A stretch of 64,000 bases of DNA from Manis javanica (lineage: Eukaryota > Chordata > Mammalia > Pholidota > Manidae), in the NCBI RefSeq assembly GCF_040802235.1, contig NC_133165.1, positions 45,645,629 to 45,709,628 of the forward strand, read 5' to 3'. The position numbers and the translations under genes are program-made. A model generated the notes under the pieces. The model saw only the letters and a program-made list of their open reading frames with translations. It made no database searches and was not told where the DNA came from. Below, piece after piece: positions 59,265-64,000 of this stretch (position 1 is the stretch's first letter; every line of letters starts with the position of its first letter).

Positions 59265-60639
59265 ATGTTGACCATTGCTCTTCTTGCCCTTTTGTGTGCA
59301 TCAGCCTCTGCCAGTGCCAGTAAGTGAGAAGCCAGGAGCCTGGTGTTAGAGTCATGGGAAGGCAGCTGCCTGCATTGCTGACAGCCAAGGTTTCAGAGGA
59401 TGGCTTGGGATGGTGGGAAGTGAATTGTAGGAGAAATGGGGTGGTGGGGAGAAACTGAGCTCTCAGGGGATTTCTCCCTTCAATTGGTCCTTTCCCCTCC
59501 AGTTCAGGCTAGGTCATCCTCCTACAATGGGGAATATGGTGGTGGTGGAGGAGAGCGATTCTCCCATTCTGGCAACCAGATGGATGGCCCCATCACCGCC
59601 ATCCGTATCCGAGTCAACAGATACTACATTGTAGGGTAAGTTTCTGTGGTTTGGGAACCCTCTAGGATCCTACTGAATCGGGAAATTCTCTGTCACTTTG
59701 GGTCACACATGTTTCCACCAACAAGCCCCAGAGATAACATCATATGTGAAAGTTGTCAGAGACCTGGATTTGAGACCTGTGCTGCTGCTACTCCTACAAC
59801 CCAACACGTGCCCTTGGGTCAGCCATATACCATGACTCTCAGGAGCCTGGAAGTTGCCATTTAACCATCTCCCAAGATTCGGATCCCTTCTGGCACCCTC
59901 CAGATGCATAAGGCTTTTGCAAAATTTGTGTCCTTCTGATCCTAGATCTGCATCCTTGGACAGCACGGACAAGTCCCTTCCCTCATGGGAGCCATTCAGA
60001 TGTTTGAAAAATCCCTTTGCTTCTTTCAAGTGGGTGTGGGGGCACAGTGGGAGTCTAGACTTCATGTTCAAGCTATATCACTTGCTGTCTGGGACATTCT
60101 GGTTAAGTTGTTTCCCGCTGTGAGCCTATTTGTCAACAAAGTGAGTTGAAGTTCCCTGCATGACCTTCAGGGGCTCACCCAACCCTCACATACCGTGGGA
60201 CTAGCAGGAGACTTGTCATCCCTGTTGCTGGCATGGAGGTCTCACCATCTAGGCCAAAGGGGGGTCTGAATTCTGATCACCATGCTCAGTGCCTCCCTTC
60301 TTCCCTCCTCACACTGCCCCCAGGCTCCAGGTGCGCTATGGCAAGGTGTGGAGCGACTATGTGGGTGGCACCCAGGGAGACCTGGAGGAGATCTTCCTGC
60401 ACCCTGGAGAATCCGTGATCCAGGTGTCTGGCAAGTACAAGTACTACCTGAGGAAGCTGGTTTTCGTGACTGACAAGGGCCGCTACCTGCCCTTTGGGAA
60501 AGACACAGGCACAAGTTTCAATGCTGTCCCCTTGTACCCCAACACGGTGCTCCGATTCATCAGTGGCCGAGCGGGCTCCCTCATCAATGCCATCGGCCTG
60601 CACTGGGACGTCTACCCCAGTGACTGCAGCAGCTGCTGA
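59265..60639 (+). CDS. ZG16: ZG16, secreted jacalin-type lectin
   Basis: Complete gene. Coding exons are 59265-59319, 59503-59635 and 60324-60639, with introns of 183 and 688 bp and canonical GT/AG sites. They sum to 504 bp, i.e. 167 residues plus stop, the same length as human ZG16. A signal peptide (residues 1 to about 16, MLTIALLALLCASASA) is followed by one jacalin-related beta-prism lectin domain (about 24-159). This starts with the glycine-rich GG loop (YGGGGGERFSHSG, 30-42) and ends with the sugar-binding GXXXD motif (GLHWD) before the CSSC tail. ZG16 is known from pancreatic zymogen granules, where it helps bind matrix proteoglycan, and from intestinal mucus, where it binds mannose-type glycans and the peptidoglycan of Gram-positive bacteria. 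Residue 36 is Glu, where human has Lys in the basic patch. The frame is intact and the promoter and polyadenylation signal are present. Confidence 0.97.
60050..60180 (+). repeat. MIR SINE in ZG16 intron 3
   Basis: Forward MIR order: 'catgttcaagctatatcacttgctgtctgggac', 'ttaagttgtttcccgctgtgagcctatttgtcaacaaagtgag'. Lies just before the last exon. Confidence 0.6.
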
Positions 60640-60719
60640 GCCCCGCCTCCTCAACAGGGCACTGCCGTGAGGGTGTGACAGCCCCCTTACCACTAACCCC
60701 ACATGGCTCAGTACAAAAA

Positions 60720-60725
60720 AATAAA
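60720..60725 (+). terminator. ZG16: ZG16 polyadenylation signal AATAAA
   Basis: 81 bases after the stop codon, followed by GT-rich sequence (60745-60765). This predicts a 3' UTR of about 100 bp. Confidence 0.85.
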
Positions 60726-60745
60726 AGAATGTGGCTAAAGCTAGT

Positions 60746-61759
60746 ATGTATGTGGGTGTCTGCAGCTTGGATCCGCTTCCTGACTCTAGGTATGGATGTG
60801 CAAATCTCATTTCTAGCTATCTGTTGGACATCACTCTGGGGAATAGTGGGAGGAAGAGGGAGAGAGGTGTAAAGTCCTGAGCTTTGCTCCCTAATTTATC
60901 AAGAGCTGATAAGATATTGGCTTGCACTAACTTTTTTTTCCAAGGATAGGTCCTATGAGTATTTACACAAACTGGAGTTTTGAGGCTCAGGGTAAGGCTG
61001 AGTTGGGGCTTATCTCCAAAACCCAAGATGTTCCACTCTCCAGCCTTTTTCTCCCTCCCCTTGAGATAGTGCCTCTCCACCAACATGCTGTCACCCTACT
61101 CTCTCGACCTTGATCCACCTGCTATATGTAGATGGCTTGAGCCATTGTCCTTTGTTCTTTCCCAGAATCCATCTGACTCCTGAAGTGTAGCCTAAGTTTG
61201 TGCCAATTATCTGCCAATTACCCCAGCCTAGTTCCTCCCCATCTTTACCCATAAGCCCTGGTGTCCTTGCTAGTTCTCTCAGAATTGGAGTTCTTTCCTT
61301 AGGAAGCCACCACCTCCTCAACAGCTTCTACTCTGTCAATACCATCATCAACAAAGGGCATTCCGAGGAAGGACGATTTCCGCTGTCAGTTTCCATGAAC
61401 ATAAGGGGTTGGCTAGTGTTCAGGGAAAGCATTAGAATGACTGGATAGATTCATCAAGGATATAAAATTGCTTTGAAATAGTTCTTTGAACTCTAGTCCC
61501 CAGTCCTAAAATTTTGACCTTTTCTTTTTTTTTTTTTTTTTTTGGTGGTAGCAGTGGCATGGGGGGAATTACTCATTGCTCCCAAAAGATTTATTCATAT
61601 CACAGGGAATGCAAGAGTCGTGTTTCTTCCCAATTGGACAAAGATAATAGCATGTACATGTAATTTTATTTTAAAAATTAGCACAATAGAGACAAAATCA
61701 TAACTAGCATGTTTTTATGACAATTCCTTTATTTCAATCAATTCCATTGAATGGCATAT
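60746..61759. other. downstream flank of ZG16, no gene seen
   Basis: Contains a T-run at about 61524-61543 that could be the tail of a small reversed insertion. Otherwise nothing was recognised. Confidence 0.45.
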
Positions 61760-62140
61760 TGTTACTATAATTAATTTTTTGTTGAGGTATAAACCACATA
61801 ACATCAAATTCAGCCTTTTTCAGTATGCCATTTCAGTGGCTTTTATAATGATAGATTGTGCATCCATCACCAATCTAATTCCAGAATGCTTTCATCACCT
61901 CAAAAAGAAACCTATACCTGTTAAGTAGTCACCTCAATTCTCCTCCCTCCCAGCCCCTGGGAATCACTCCTTTCTCTCTCTATGAATTTGCCTGTTCTGG
62001 CCATTTCATATAGATGGAATCATACAATAATGTGGCCTTTTGTGTCTAACTTCTTCCACTTAACATAATGTTTTTAAGGTTCATCCATGTTGTAGAATGC
62101 AGGAGTACTTAAGTCCTTTTTATGGCTGACTCTGGTAGAC
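61760..62140 (-). repeat. old L1 (L1M) 3' end remnant
   Basis: Reversed L1M text: 'ttgaggtataaaccacataacatcaaattc', 'gattgtgcatccatcaccaatctaattcc', 'ccatttcatatagatggaatcatacaataatg'. Confidence 0.75.
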
Positions 62141-64000
62141 TTTTGATAAATCAGATACCTGGGCACCTTTAGGACAATCTTTAAGCCAGTGGTTTTCACT
62201 ACCCATGCACAGTGAAGCATCGCCACACCTAAGAGGCAGCCACAGCAGAAGTGGGCTAAGTGATGTCACCCCTGGCTTTTGTCTAGTCCACATATTGGGC
62301 TTTTGCAGAAGATTTTGTTTAAAGAAATATTTTCTTTCTTTAAAAAATGAAGTTTTAAAATTGCCAAATTGAACTATTCACACATTTATAAACATTCCCT
62401 GGTAAGTGCCAGGAATATCCTCTAGCCAAATGGTTTTATTGGTACTATAATAAAGGTGTGTTTTGTAGAAAACTAAAGTTGCCCAAAGAAGGGGCAACTT
62501 TCTCTGGAGATGTCAAGGAAGATTTTGTGAAGGAAGGTGTGTACATATATGTGTGAATGTGTGTGTATGTGGGGAGCAGTACTGGGCTCAGTGCCCAGCT
62601 TATGCAGAAATATGAAGATATGAAAATTACAAGTTGTTCAGTATAAAAAATGCAAAGTACAATTGGGCAAAAGATGAAGCCTCATGGAAAGGCAGGCACC
62701 ATGAATGTTCTGCTAAACTATTTAAACTTTATCTTAGAGGCTACAGGAAGCCACTGAACCAAAATCTTGCCCAGGAGATTGATAAGATTTATGAGAAAAT
62801 CATTTTTCTGACATAAGTGGGGAAAATGGAGTGAAGGTACAGCAGGACAAGATAAGAAAATAGTTAAGAAACTAAGTCTAGATCAGAAATGATGAATGTC
62901 TGTATAAAGGCAATAACATGAGGAAGAGAGCAAAGGGAAGAATTTGAGAGATTTCAAGGGGAAGGTAGACTCAGAAGAACTTGATAACTGAAATGCGTGG
63001 GGTAGTAAAGGAAGGGAGTCTAGAAGTATTATCATGTCTGTAGCATGGGCAACTAGGAAGAGAGGATTATCTCTGAGTTGGGGACTTCACAAGGAAACAT
63101 TAACTAGTTTTTGGACCCGAGGAATTTTGTGTTGTATTTGTGGTATATCCTGGTTGAGATACAACATTTGGCAGAGGGATATTTGGGAATAAAGCTTTGA
63201 TGTAGGTTTGAGGTAAGGCTTAGATCCAGGACTCAGCAGCACATAGACAATGAAGTTGAAGTGATGGGCATAGACATCACCCAGGAAAACTATGGCTATA
63301 TTGGGTAATACTAACTTTTGATGGTTGCTCCAAAGAAGAGGAATCAGTTAAAGAAATAGAAAAAGCAATCATCTGGGAAGTAAAGGGGATCAGGAGGGAT
63401 ACACTCAAAGGAAAGACAGAAATTTAAGTCAATAAAAGGATGGCTTCAGTTTCCTTGACTTTGGCAATCAGAAGGTCATTAATTACTTTGACAAAGTTTC
63501 AGTAGATTTTGGGAAAGCTGGAGCCGGGATCCAACTGATTGAGGAATGAATGGAAAGTGAGGAAATACAGGCAGCAAGAGTTGATATTTCAAGATGTTTG
63601 ATAGCCAGAAAATAAGCTAGTAAATCATAGTTATGGAAGAATGAATGTAAGGAAGGAGGGTTTTGTTTTTCTTTTTCTAGACAAGAGAAATATGAACATG
63701 TTTTTATGATGAAAAGAAGGAGTAGAGGAAGAAGGTGAGATTCAGGAAAGAAGAGATAATTGATGGAAGAAGGTCTGAGAAGAGTATGGGGAGGACTTTT
63801 TTCAGAGTAGGAAACTTTAAGAAAGAAAGGAAGAAAATAAAGATGAGTGAAGGTATAGGTTAGTTTGTATGGAAAGTAGGGAGGGAATTAATACCTAACC
63901 TTTACTTGTTCAGTTACATGAGTAAAGAAAGTTACTTGCTGTATCAGTCAGAGTCTACCACAGAAAGAACCAGTAGGAGATATACATACACACAGAAAGA
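62141..64000. other. intergenic, old repeat-like and purine-rich, no gene seen
   Basis: A (TG)n-like patch lies near 62545-62575. 62700-63560 reads like an old decayed interspersed repeat that I cannot name. 63640-63860 is purine-rich. No exon of the next gene expected by synteny (KIF22) was recognised. Confidence 0.45.

Noticed and set aside
60286-60810. Minus-strand frame of 174 codons opposite the last ZG16 exon
   Set aside because: Antisense shadow of the ZG16 coding exon.
1-64000. CRISPR arrays, bacterial operons, tRNA or rRNA genes
   Set aside because: Nothing of the kind is seen. The repeats are dispersed mammalian retroelements and the genes are spliced.

Overview
This is mammalian nuclear DNA from the region syntenic with human 16p11.2. 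Two protein-coding genes can be recognised. On the minus strand at 13719-14429 is the orthologue of human C16orf54, a small single-pass membrane protein of leukocytes. On the plus strand at 59265-60639 is the complete, spliced gene for the lectin ZG16. Their order matches the human QPRT - C16orf54 - ZG16 - KIF22 interval; QPRT and KIF22 would lie outside the window. The only SINEs I see are ancient MIR copies. There are no Alu, B1/B2, ruminant Bov, equine ERE or carnivore tRNA-Lys SINEs. The younger repeats are long L1s and an endogenous-retrovirus-derived, polyadenylated element present in three copies. This suggests a laurasiatherian that lacks an abundant SINE, and a pangolin is my best guess (inference, not proof).

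Layout. 1-12.5 kb: no gene; a solo LTR (2185-2424) and a deeply nested L1/ERV block (about 4.0-8.2 kb). 12.5-15.4 kb: C16orf54 with its 3' UTR, coding exon and GC-rich upstream flank, which holds two X-box-like palindromes. 15.5-24.1 kb: three plus-strand L1 pieces, one with a probable 3' transduction. 24-33 kb: old DNA-transposon, L2, MIR and LTR remnants, two solo LTRs of one family, and a second copy of the ERV-tail element with clean target-site duplications. 33395-42332: an old, env-less, class III-like provirus whose reverse transcriptase is interrupted by an internally deleted L1. 44.7-53.5 kb: an 8.8 kb minus-strand double L1 that looks chimeric. 54-58 kb: old repeats, a minisatellite and a 135-bp L1 insertion. 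58.2-60.75 kb: ZG16 from TATA box to polyadenylation signal. 60.75-64 kb: no gene.

The two host genes are functionally unrelated neighbours. One is an immune-cell membrane protein, the other a secreted pancreatic and intestinal lectin. All retroelement reading frames seen are broken by stops, frameshifts or deletions. No new multi-gene system is visible. What merits attention is the retroelement structure (composite L1s, L1-style mobilisation of an ERV transcript, LTR subtypes with an AP-1 site), an internal duplication in C16orf54 and a residue change in ZG16.
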